Notes under the pieces: model-generated
The model's input: only the letters and a program-made list of their open reading frames with translations
Told to the model about the DNA's origin: nothing
Databases searched by the model: none
Position numbers and translations under genes: made by a program
Assembly: GCA_004554205.1 (NCBI GenBank)
Contig: SFNH01000109.1
Location: 1-6,180, forward strand
Direction: 5' to 3'
Length of the DNA: 6,180 bases
Origin: Clostridium sp.
Lineage (GTDB): Bacteria; Bacillota; Clostridia; Lachnospirales; Lachnospiraceae
Shown: in pieces, positions 1 through 6,171 of the stretch
How the letters are laid out: the number at the start of each line of letters is the position of its first letter
How positions within the stretch are numbered: position 1 is the stretch's first letter

Positions 1-3000
1 AGGACTGCCGTGTAGCCCGGATTCTGCTCTGCGTTTATGAGCCCGTCCGTGTAGCTGTAAAGCGCCGTGTTCGCCGTGACGGCATCGCGGGGATCCTTCC
101 TTAACGGGTCGGTCTTATGGAGCGCTTTCGTGTAGACCGTCTCCGCAAGCGCCGGGAACTTGCGCTTCGCGGCAAGAAGCCCCGCATCATTTCCCGCATA
201 CTCCTCCCCGTTTTTATCCTGCCATGTGACCGCGCCGCTCTCGTCGCGGTACAGCCGCTCAAGGTTCGATCTAAGGTACGTCTTAAACCGGAAGCCCGGC
301 ATCTTATCCGCAGCTTTTGTCCCGTCAAAGCCCCCGAACATCCGCGTCCACCAGTCCTCATGCACCGCGGCATAGGAGCTCGTGTTGTTGTACGACTTTT
401 CATCGATCTTCTTTGTGACCTTGACCTTCTGCCTGATGGGGCGCTCCTCCACGCCGACCGGCGCTTTAACCGTTCCTGTTCCCGGTTTTCCCGTTCCGTC
501 CTGCCAGGTATAGCTCTGCCCCGGATAGGTGAGGGACGCTTCCTTGACGAAGCTCCCCGCCCCGCCGACCGCACGTTTGTCGTAGTCAAGATACGCCTTT
601 ACGTTTGCGAACTTCACGCTTAAGTAGTAGGCTGCGGAACCCATGGTATCACCGGCGGCAAATCCGCTCTCCTCACCGAGCAGCTCCAGATCATCAGCCG
701 TGAGCGTGATCTCCTTTTTTGGGAGGACGAGCTTAAATGTGTAATACTGCGTCTCGCCATCCTCATGCGCCGCGCCGTAGCTGTCCGTGTAGCTGCTCTC
801 GATGTGTGCGAGCTGTGCGCCATCCCGCCTCTCAAGCGGCAGCTCTGTATACTGCCCCACCGGAACCTCCTGGGTGGCTGTGGTGGTCTGTTCTCTGTAT
901 TCCACCTTCTGGATCGGGTTTCCGTCCTTATCATACGGGGTCTCCCCGGTCAGGTAATAAACGTTCTCCTGCCTCGTCTTTGTGATGAGCCGCCCGGAAC
1001 CGTCCGATACGGCGTCTGTCACGAGCACCGCGGTAAAATATCTGGTTCCCCCAATCTCCCTTACGGAAGGATCCCGGTATGTGCCGAACGCGCCGCTCGC
1101 TGATGGCGTGTAATCCGCATAGATATAGCGCGGACACTTCCCCGCATCGTCCGGGATATACTCCACCCGCTTGTACGCCGTGCCTTCATTTCCTGAATCA
1201 TCCGGCACGAAGAAATCCGAAGGATTCCCGTAGCGCCCCGCGTATACGGTAAAGACAAAGCTGTCTGCCGTTTCCTCGATGCTGTCGATACCGCCATAGC
1301 TGTACATGGAGTTCGTATTATAAAAATCAAGGAGTGACGCAAGCACATCGCCTGTTGTTACCGGCGTCCCCGACTGATTTACTTTAGGAACAGAGACCTC
1401 GATCACCGGGGAGCCGTACACGGTCTTTGCCGCGATGCTTCCCGGCGCGCCGCCCGCCACGCCGTAGGGGTCGATGTCGCCCTCCCTCACGCCTGCGTCA
1501 TAGACGCCGACGTAGATGTTTGAGTAGTCCTTCGTACCGCCGGATGTGGTGTACGGGGTGATCTTCCCGCTCGCGCGTAAGGCGCGTTCCAGTTTTCCCT
1601 TGACAAAGTTCTTATCTGCAATCGAAAACTCCGCGGTGAGCTTTGGAAGCACCGCGTCCGCCGCCATCCCCGGCTCCTCCGCAAGAAGCGCCTCCTGGGC
1701 TTTTGCCGCGTCAAGAGGCTGCCTAAGCTCAAACGGGGCATTCCTTACGCTGGTGTTCACCGGGACTTCCCGTGTCATGAGCGTCCCGTCCGCGTTGTAC
1801 TTCGGGTACTGGTAGTCGTTCTCCGCCGTCACATAGACAGGATTTCCGTCACCATCCGTCACTGGGATCTCGTCAAATACGCCGGTTCCGACCTCGATCT
1901 CCCTTTCCTCCATCGAGGTGTCAAGACGGTAGAGCTTCGTTCCGTCCGGGAGATTTTCAAAGCACAGATCAAAGCCTTCTGCGCCGGTTCCCTTACTCTC
2001 CGCCTCAAAGAAGATCTCGTTGTAATCCGGGTCATTGTACGCGCCGGTGGGCGCGTCAGAGATCTGTTCCTCCGCAAACATCGCGCGGGAGATCCCGGCG
2101 TAGCCGTCCCCGTCCTCTGCCGCGGATACATTCACGTCCTGCCCTTTGTTTGTCAGGGCCTTTCCCTTATTCCCGATGGAGAGCTCATAGCCCTCGCTGC
2201 GGGAGAGCTCCTTTATGTAGTAATCTCCCAAAAGCAGCGGACGCCCGATAAAACTGTGTCCGTTCTTTGCCGCATTGTCATAATAACGGCGCTCATACTG
2301 GCCGTCCGCCGTGTAGTCGTCATAGGCGATGTCCGCCGTGTAGAGATTTCCCGGCGCGGAATCCGCCCAGTTATCCGCCGTCTTTACGACTGCTCCCTTC
2401 TCATAGTCGTAGGTGTATCCCGGCGCTTCCGTGCACACCATAAAGGAGGCGTCCCCGTTCTTGTCGGTGGCGGCAACCGCTACGAGGTTATTCGCCTTAT
2501 AGACTGCTTTTGTCTTCCCGTCCGGGTGGATGATGTCCTTTGCCGCAAAGAGCCCGTAGACCGCGCCCTCAAGGGTGGAATCGCCCTGGGTGTCGCCGTA
2601 GGAATCGTAACTCTCACTCTCGCCCGCCTTAAGCTCCATGTCGCGCTTATTGATATGGATCTCGCCCTCGATGCGGTGGTCGTAGATTCGCCAGGCATTC
2701 CCCTCACCGTCCGCATCATTGCAATGGCTGTATTTCCCGGACGGCCCTTCCTCTACACCGTCCCCGGAACTCTCCTTCGAGTATGCTGTGTTGTAGGCGC
2801 TCTCGAAAATAGCTCCGTTTCCGCCCCCGGTCTCACCATCTTCCTCATCCTCATCCTCGCTCCCGCTCTGCGCAAGGAGCCCGTCTGCCGCCGGGGTCTT
2901 TGAAAAGGCAAGGAATGTCACCGGTCTGACCGTGGACGTCTCCCCCGGCGTGGCTGTCTCCTCCGCATCACTCGGGGTAGCTGTTTGCTCTGCGTTGCCC

Positions 3001-5135
3001 GGCGTGGCTGTGTTTCCGTCTCCCGATACGTCCGCATCCGCCGGTGTCGCCGTTCTTTCACCCTCAAGGTCATTAAAAAGTTCCACCTCATCGGTCTCGG
3101 TCGCGGCGGTGTCTGCGGCATCTGCCGGTGAGAAACTCAAGACCTTCTGCTTTACGCTCTCCGGCTCTTTCTCAAGATAGGCGGTCTCGGTATTTGGCGC
3201 GGGGCTTAAGCGGTACGTCTGCGCCGCCCTCGTCCTGTCCTCATCTTCCGCTGATGATGTGACGGAGCGCACCGTGATCGCGTCGCTGTACTCCCCGGCA
3301 AAGCGCGCGTTTGCCCCGTTCTCGGAGGCGTCTGTCGTGATGACCTCGATCGGGAGATCGTCCGCATGATTCCCATGAAGCGTGTAGCCTTCCCTCGCCT
3401 TCTCCTCCCTGAAGGTATAGCTGTACTTAAGAGACACAAACTTATCATACGTCTCCTGCGCGTCTGCCTTGCACCCGGACTTATCAAACGCGGCGTCCCC
3501 ATCGGCGGATTCGGTCGTACCGGCTTCCGGCGTTTCGCCCGGGCTCCCGCCGCTGTTTCCCACGCTCTCGATCTCGCCCTTATCCACAGAGTCCATCAGC
3601 CAGTGGAAATGTACGCCGGAGAACTCCCCGCGCGCCTGATCCTCACACGCTGCATAGCAGTCCAGCCATCTCTGTGCAAGCTGCCTGTTCTTCTCCTGTG
3701 CTTCCTCGATCTCGCCCTCATTGATAACCTCTCCCGTCTCCTCATCCTCCTCTTCCTCCGGCACGTCTACAAAGTCCGGGGCCGGGTGTCCGTCGCAGAA
3801 GGTCTTGTCATAGTGGTAGCCGTGATTGATGGACTTTTTCGCGTGGCCGTTCTTATCCGTAGTGGCGGTAGTCACAAGGCGAAAATCGTTCCATGTCACG
3901 GGATCATCGGTGTGATAACTCTTATACGGCTCACCGCCCTCGTAGATCTCCGCCGCGCCGTCGCGGCTCTTATTGATCTTATTCTTATCATCAAACCGCT
4001 CGTACAGGTTGAAGGTCGCACCCTCAAGCGGTTTCCCGGTCTCATGGTCGTATTTATAGAGCTGCACGTTGTAGGTGGAGGTAAAGTCCTCCTCGTGGTG
4101 GTAGACTACAAACTTAATCCCGCCGTCATCCGTGATGACCGGGTCTCCGGCGAGGGCTGCGTAAAAAATCTTGGGGTTGGGTTTAATTTCAATATTAACC
4201 AGCCGCTGGTGTCGTTCTAACGCCACGGCTCCTTTAAAATGTGTTGTCTTATGAGTTCCGCTGCAAGCAGTACAGGTATATGCTTTCAGACAGGTCTCAT
4301 AAACTTCTTCTGGAGATGCAAATGTCTCCCCTGACTCATACGGTGTACCCGTAGGGTCAAATATTACGAGCAGCTTTGGCGGTTCCGGGTTCGGGTTGGA
4401 AAAAGTGATGCTCGTAGCCGTTTTCTGGTATGTCCATCCGCCCATCGGTTCCGGGACAAAACTGTCGGGATCTCCGGTCAAGGAAAACTTAAGAGGTACT
4501 TTTGCGATAAAGTCCGCATCTGCTCCGCTCGGGTCAAAGGAGATCGTAAAGCTGTTTTTCTGTCCGTCAACAGCAGCAATCTCAAGGGCAGTTTCCTTTT
4601 TTGTATGGTTCTGCAAAACTGTCGGGATCATGCCGCCGCCCACAGTAGCTCCGCCAGAGCCGCCCATAAGCCCTGGCATCTGTAAGTACTGCTCCTGATT
4701 GGCAAGAACAACGTTCAGCCATCTGTACTTTGCCCTTATAGCGGCAGAATGCAGGACACCCTTTAACTCTGCTTCTGTGACGGGTCTATATATACTTTTA
4801 AACTCTTCTGGTGCCTGATTTTTAATGTTTTCTATCGCCGTAGAAATCTCCTTAGAAGCATTCCTGCTTGCCAGCATCGAGAGTGTCGCCCAGAACACAA
4901 TCGCTTTCTCCTCGGCGGTAAACATCGCAGATGGCGCCACGAGACCGTACTGGTCGCTGTCATTCTTACAAGGTCTTGGAGAGCCGTAAGCAGCGCCGTC
5001 CACGCAGTATCCGTAGAATTGCCCCGCGGCCTTTGCCGTGTAGGGCCCCACCGGCGCAAGCGTTGTAAATGCCATCACCACTGCCAGCCACGCTGCCAAA
5101 ACACGTTTCCCTCGTGTAATACTTATTCTTTTCAT
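1..5135 (-). CDS. Giant secreted SpaA/Cna-B-domain surface adhesin, C-terminus cut off by window edge
   Basis: The frame is open for 1711 codons from the ATG at 5135 to the left edge, with no stop, so the gene is partial. The start follows a perfect AAGGAGG with a 5-base spacer and opens a typical signal peptide. Visible layout: signal peptide 1-36; N-terminal region about 37-350 with C44, C56, C282, C288 and C291; Cna-B domain about 354-606 (K361, E577); acidic and Thr/Pro-rich linker about 607-820; second Cna-B domain about 826-1003 (K830, E976); unassigned, probably beta-rich region about 1004-1560; beginning of a third Cna-B-like domain (K1576). Proteins of this kind (often named SpaA isopeptide-forming pilin-related proteins) are exported, sortase-anchored or membrane-anchored, and act in adhesion. 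The anchor is not visible here. Rows around 4160-4860 are poorer in GC than the rest of the gene. The family call is firm; the ligand is unknown. An adhesin on a conjugative element is possible but unproven. Confidence 0.93.
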   Translation of the reverse strand, partial: MKRISITRGKRVLAAWLAVVMAFTTLAPVGPYTAKAAGQFYGYCVDGAAYGSPRPCKNDSDQYGLVAPSAMFTAEEKAIVFWATLSMLASRNASKEISTAIENIKNQAPEEFKSIYRPVTEAELKGVLHSAAIRAKYRWLNVVLANQEQYLQMPGLMGGSGGATVGGGMIPTVLQNHTKKETALEIAAVDGQKNSFTISFDPSGADADFIAKVPLKFSLTGDPDSFVPEPMGGWTYQKTATSITFSNPNPEPPKLLVIFDPTGTPYESGETFASPEEVYETCLKAYTCTACSGTHKTTHFKGAVALERHQRLVNIEIKPNPKIFYAALAGDPVITDDGGIKFVVYHHEEDFTSTYNVQLYKYDHETGKPLEGATFNLYERFDDKNKINKSRDGAAEIYEGGEPYKSYHTDDPVTWNDFRLVTTATTDKNGHAKKSINHGYHYDKTFCDGHPAPDFVDVPEEEEDEETGEVINEGEIEEAQEKNRQLAQRWLDCYAACEDQARGEFSGVHFHWLMDSVDKGEIESVGNSGGSPGETPEAGTTESADGDAAFDKSGCKADAQETYDKFVSLKYSYTFREEKAREGYTLHGNHADDLPIEVITTDASENGANARFAGEYSDAITVRSVTSSAEDEDRTRAAQTYRLSPAPNTETAYLEKEPESVKQKVLSFSPADAADTAATETDEVELFNDLEGERTATPADADVSGDGNTATPGNAEQTATPSDAEETATPGETSTVRPVTFLAFSKTPAADGLLAQSGSEDEDEEDGETGGGNGAIFESAYNTAYSKESSGDGVEEGPSGKYSHCNDADGEGNAWRIYDHRIEGEIHINKRDMELKAGESESYDSYGDTQGDSTLEGAVYGLFAAKDIIHPDGKTKAVYKANNLVAVAATDKNGDASFMVCTEAPGYTYDYEKGAVVKTADNWADSAPGNLYTADIAYDDYTADGQYERRYYDNAAKNGHSFIGRPLLLGDYYIKELSRSEGYELSIGNKGKALTNKGQDVNVSAAEDGDGYAGISRAMFAEEQISDAPTGAYNDPDYNEIFFEAESKGTGAEGFDLCFENLPDGTKLYRLDTSMEEREIEVGTGVFDEIPVTDGDGNPVYVTAENDYQYPKYNADGTLMTREVPVNTSVRNAPFELRQPLDAAKAQEALLAEEPGMAADAVLPKLTAEFSIADKNFVKGKLERALRASGKITPYTTSGGTKDYSNIYVGVYDAGVREGDIDPYGVAGGAPGSIAAKTVYGSPVIEVSVPKVNQSGTPVTTGDVLASLLDFYNTNSMYSYGGIDSIEETADSFVFTVYAGRYGNPSDFFVPDDSGNEGTAYKRVEYIPDDAGKCPRYIYADYTPSASGAFGTYRDPSVREIGGTRYFTAVLVTDAVSDGSGRLITKTRQENVYYLTGETPYDKDGNPIQKVEYREQTTTATQEVPVGQYTELPLERRDGAQLAHIESSYTDSYGAAHEDGETQYYTFKLVLPKKEITLTADDLELLGEESGFAAGDTMGSAAYYLSVKFANVKAYLDYDKRAVGGAGSFVKEASLTYPGQSYTWQDGTGKPGTGTVKAPVGVEERPIRQKVKVTKKIDEKSYNNTSSYAAVHEDWWTRMFGGFDGTKAADKMPGFRFKTYLRSNLERLYRDESGAVTWQDKNGEEYAGNDAGLLAAKRKFPALAETVYTKALHKTDPLRKDPRDAVTANTALYSYTDGLINAEQNPGYTAV
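3..431 (-). other. Start of a third Cna-B-like domain, incomplete (adhesin residues 1569-1711)
   Basis: KVKVTKKID resembles the first strand of a Cna-B domain, with K1576 two residues before D1578 as in LYKYD and INKRD of the earlier domains. MPGFRFKTYLRSN downstream resembles the G-x-x-F-x-L/Y strand. The closing Glu and Asn motifs would lie beyond the left edge. The middle of this segment (WWTRMFGGFDG) is unusual for the family. Moderate support, because only part of the domain is visible. Confidence 0.55.
2127..2660 (-). other. Second Cna-B/SpaA domain with insert (adhesin residues 826-1003)
   Basis: IHINKRD places K830 as the candidate isopeptide lysine. TLEGAVYGLFAAKD matches the L-x-G-A-x-F/Y-x-L signature, and TDKNGDASF matches the T-D-x-x-G turn of the family. 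DYYIKELSRSEGY places E976 seven residues before Y983, the same spacing as in the first domain. Candidate acceptor residues at the end are N989, N996 and N1002. About 145 residues separate K830 and E976, so this domain also carries extra sequence, roughly residues 885-955, rich in Tyr and Asp. Confidence 0.8.
2943..3053 (-). repeat. Four degenerate TATP repeats in the adhesin linker
   Basis: Reading the minus strand, TATP occurs at residues 695, 709, 718 and 727, each followed by A, G or S and, in the first three, then D/N-A. The spacings are 14, 9 and 9 residues (42, 27 and 27 bases). The DNA copies at 2943-2957 and 2997-3011 are nearly identical. A Thr/Pro/acid-rich tract of this kind typically forms an extended spacer between folded domains. 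An acidic run (SEDEDEEDGE, residues 759-768) lies just downstream in the protein. Confidence 0.75.
3318..4076 (-). other. First Cna-B/SpaA domain with a large Cys-containing insert (adhesin residues 354-606)
   Basis: The domain opens with YNVQLYKYD (K361 as the candidate isopeptide lysine) and the consensus-like GKPLEGATFNLY, then TDKNGHA. It closes with FREEKAREGY, where E577 lies seven residues before Y584, as in the usual E-x-K-A-P-x-G-Y motif, and so is the candidate catalytic Glu. The acceptor Asn or Asp should follow; D602 or N606 are candidates. Cna-B domains are commonly 70-100 residues, but here about 215 residues separate the Lys and the Glu. The insert carries C447, C493, C497 and C555, an acidic run (EEEEDEETGE), a stretch that looks helical, and a GVHFHW motif. 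Domain identity is well supported; the bond itself is inferred. Confidence 0.8.
4239..4292 (-). other. Cys/His cluster in the adhesin N-terminal region (C282 to H299)
   Basis: The peptide TCTACSGTHKTTH gives C288-x2-C291-x3-H295-x3-H299, with an additional C282 six residues before C288. This spacing could bind a metal ion, or the cysteines could form a disulfide. Clusters of Cys are uncommon in secreted proteins of Bacillota, which makes the motif stand out. No function is established from the sequence. Confidence 0.45.
5028..5135 (-). other. Signal peptide of the adhesin (residues 1-36)
   Basis: The first residues, MKRISITRGKR, form a basic n-region. A hydrophobic stretch from about V12 to A27 follows (VLAAWLAVVMAF within it), then a c-region ending TAKA, a good signal peptidase I site with cleavage after A36 (A37 is an alternative). 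This supports both secretion by the Sec route and the choice of the ATG at 5135 as start. Confidence 0.85.
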
Positions 5136-5140
5136 AAAAT

Positions 5141-5147
5141 CCTCCTT
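5141..5147 (-). promoter_or_regulatory. Ribosome binding site of the adhesin gene
   Basis: AAGGAGG on the minus strand, perfectly complementary to the 16S rRNA tail, lies 5 bases before the ATG at 5135. It fixes the start codon and predicts strong translation once the message is made. Confidence 0.92.
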
Positions 5148-5154
5148 ATGACAT

Positions 5155-5190
5155 AAAAAATGGGCTATCAAACATTTAGTCTGATAGCCC
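5155..5190 (-). terminator. Rho-independent terminator or attenuator between the two genes
   Basis: On the minus strand GGGCTATCA (5190-5182) pairs perfectly with TGATAGCCC (5170-5162) around an 11-base loop. One A and then six T (5160-5155) follow, the classic form of an intrinsic terminator. It begins 27 bases after the stop of the transglutaminase-like gene. Only 7 bases separate the T-run from the AAGGAGG of the adhesin gene, so no promoter fits downstream of it. It may therefore end most transcripts after the first gene and let a fraction through, or be controlled by antitermination. Read on the plus strand the hairpin lacks an immediate T-run, so it is oriented with the genes. Confidence 0.8.
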
Positions 5191-5217
5191 GTTTACGGTT
5201 TTTGCTGTCCAATTTAT

Positions 5218-6171
5218 TTAGTTTTTACAAAGCGCTTCGTACTCCGCCAATGTCATTCCAAGCCTCTGCTCGATTTCAGCATCGGTTTTCCCAGGATTCA
5301 TTAAGCGCCAGTAATCTGTCCAGGTGATTTCCCCTCGCTCTGCTTGTCTGGCCCATTCATTTTCACGCGCCGCCTTCTGTCCGGCCTCCGAAGCATCCCA
5401 TTCCCTCTGCGCCCGGTTATACTCGGCATCGTAGTCAACGGCTTTGCATACAGACATCAGCTTCTGAGTTGGGTCTACAGCGTACCACTGTTCGCCAATC
5501 CTTACCAAGTTTGCCTGATGTGCGTAAGATGGGAGGTATGTATCACATTCAAGACCGACAATCTCGCAAAGAGCGGCAAATTCATTTGAGATTTCCGAAC
5601 ACATCCCACGATTCTGTCTCAACGCCAAAAATCGCTCGTTTCGCTCGGATGAAGATAATGGATCTTTTTCGCCTACATATGGCAACCCAATCCTCTGATA
5701 CACTTTCTGATATCTGGTTCTTTCATCTGAATGAATCCAGTCAAAACTGTGTACGAACTCCTGTAAAAGCGGTAGCGCTTCGTCCATGTGATTGTTGTAA
5801 GGAACTTTCAACACTCCCTGACTGTTATACGATGTATCCGGCTCTCCTGGATAACAGTAGTACTCTCTCAGCAAATATTCCGCGTCCGTCACCTCTGGGT
5901 GCTGATCGCTGTAGATATATCCGGTTCCCATTATCGAATCATAAGCCACGTTTGATCCTGCTGTATCCCCTGGATTTGATCTCGGCCCTGTCACCTCGTT
6001 GCAGGCGGTGTTCATATACTCCAATTCTCTTTGCAGATTTTCAGCTTCCGTATATTTAAAAACATCTATGACGCTCTCTCCCCGCAGCTCGGGCGCCCAT
6101 GCCGTAACGCTCCCCGACAGCGCCATCACAAGCGCCAGTGCTAAAGCTGTAAGCCTCCTTCGATTTAACAT
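5218..6171 (-). CDS. Secreted transglutaminase-like (papain-fold) protein, 317 residues
   Basis: The core carries the Cys-His-Asp triad of the transglutaminase-like superfamily: C191 in RGMCSEISNEFAALC, H218 in YAHQANLV and D233 in QWYAVDPTQ. Members of this fold act as protein cross-linking enzymes, cysteine proteases or amidases; which activity applies here cannot be read from the sequence. The usual H-A-W-N around the His is H-Q-A-N, so a conserved Trp is missing. A signal peptide (residues 1-26) predicts export. Residues about 30-180 are an uncharacterised N-terminal region. The tail (about 245-317) is charged, probably helical and ends in EYEALCKN. ATG at 6171 is chosen because it opens the signal peptide; only 9 bases lie upstream in the window and show no ribosome binding site, so an earlier start is not excluded. 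The stop is TAA. The gene precedes the adhesin gene in the same direction, which suggests that its product acts on the adhesin or at the same surface. That partnership is inference. Confidence 0.9.
   Translation of the reverse strand: MLNRRRLTALALALVMALSGSVTAWAPELRGESVIDVFKYTEAENLQRELEYMNTACNEVTGPRSNPGDTAGSNVAYDSIMGTGYIYSDQHPEVTDAEYLLREYYCYPGEPDTSYNSQGVLKVPYNNHMDEALPLLQEFVHSFDWIHSDERTRYQKVYQRIGLPYVGEKDPLSSSERNERFLALRQNRGMCSEISNEFAALCEIVGLECDTYLPSYAHQANLVRIGEQWYAVDPTQKLMSVCKAVDYDAEYNRAQREWDASEAGQKAARENEWARQAERGEITWTDYWRLMNPGKTDAEIEQRLGMTLAEYEALCKN
5464..5619 (-). other. Transglutaminase-like catalytic core (residues 185-236)
   Basis: The core reads R-G-M-C191 followed by a helix-like stretch ending L-C-x-x-V-G-L, then H218 and D233. 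C191 to H218 is 27 residues and H218 to D233 is 15, in the range seen in bacterial transglutaminase-like proteins. N221 keeps the position of the conserved Asn after the His, and W229-Y230 precede the Asp as in the family's W-Y-x-V-D motif. Confidence 0.85.
6094..6171 (-). other. Signal peptide of the transglutaminase-like protein (residues 1-26)
   Basis: MLNRRR is basic, LTALALALVMALSG is hydrophobic, and SVTAWA ends in a plausible signal peptidase I site. There is no lipobox Cys, so the mature protein is expected to be released or held at the surface by contacts other than a lipid. Confidence 0.8.

Noticed and set aside
2943..3053. CRISPR-like or tandem DNA repeat
   Set aside because: The repeats are short, degenerate at the DNA level, unevenly spaced and in frame with the TATP peptide motif, so they are protein repeats.
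3366..4220. A 284-codon open frame on the plus strand, and a 215-codon one at 2256-2903
   Set aside because: Both lie fully antisense to the adhesin, whose frame is supported by domains and a ribosome binding site. Their products are Arg/Val/Leu-rich with no recognisable motif, as expected for antisense frames of GC-rich genes.
5146..5154. A two-codon frame ATG-TCA-TAA whose stop overlaps the adhesin Shine-Dalgarno sequence
   Set aside because: It has no ribosome binding site of its own and could easily arise by chance; the region upstream is the terminator T-run.
5222..5250. Possible minus-strand promoter: TTGGCG, 17-base spacer, TAAAAA, inside the last codons of the transglutaminase-like gene
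   Set aside because: Each box matches the sigma-70 consensus at only four of six positions, which is expected often by chance. It would fit an attenuator model but is too weak to list.
5469..6059. A 196-codon plus-strand frame opposite the transglutaminase-like gene
   Set aside because: The product has no recognisable domain and no clear ribosome binding site, while the minus strand encodes a protein with a signal peptide and an intact catalytic triad.
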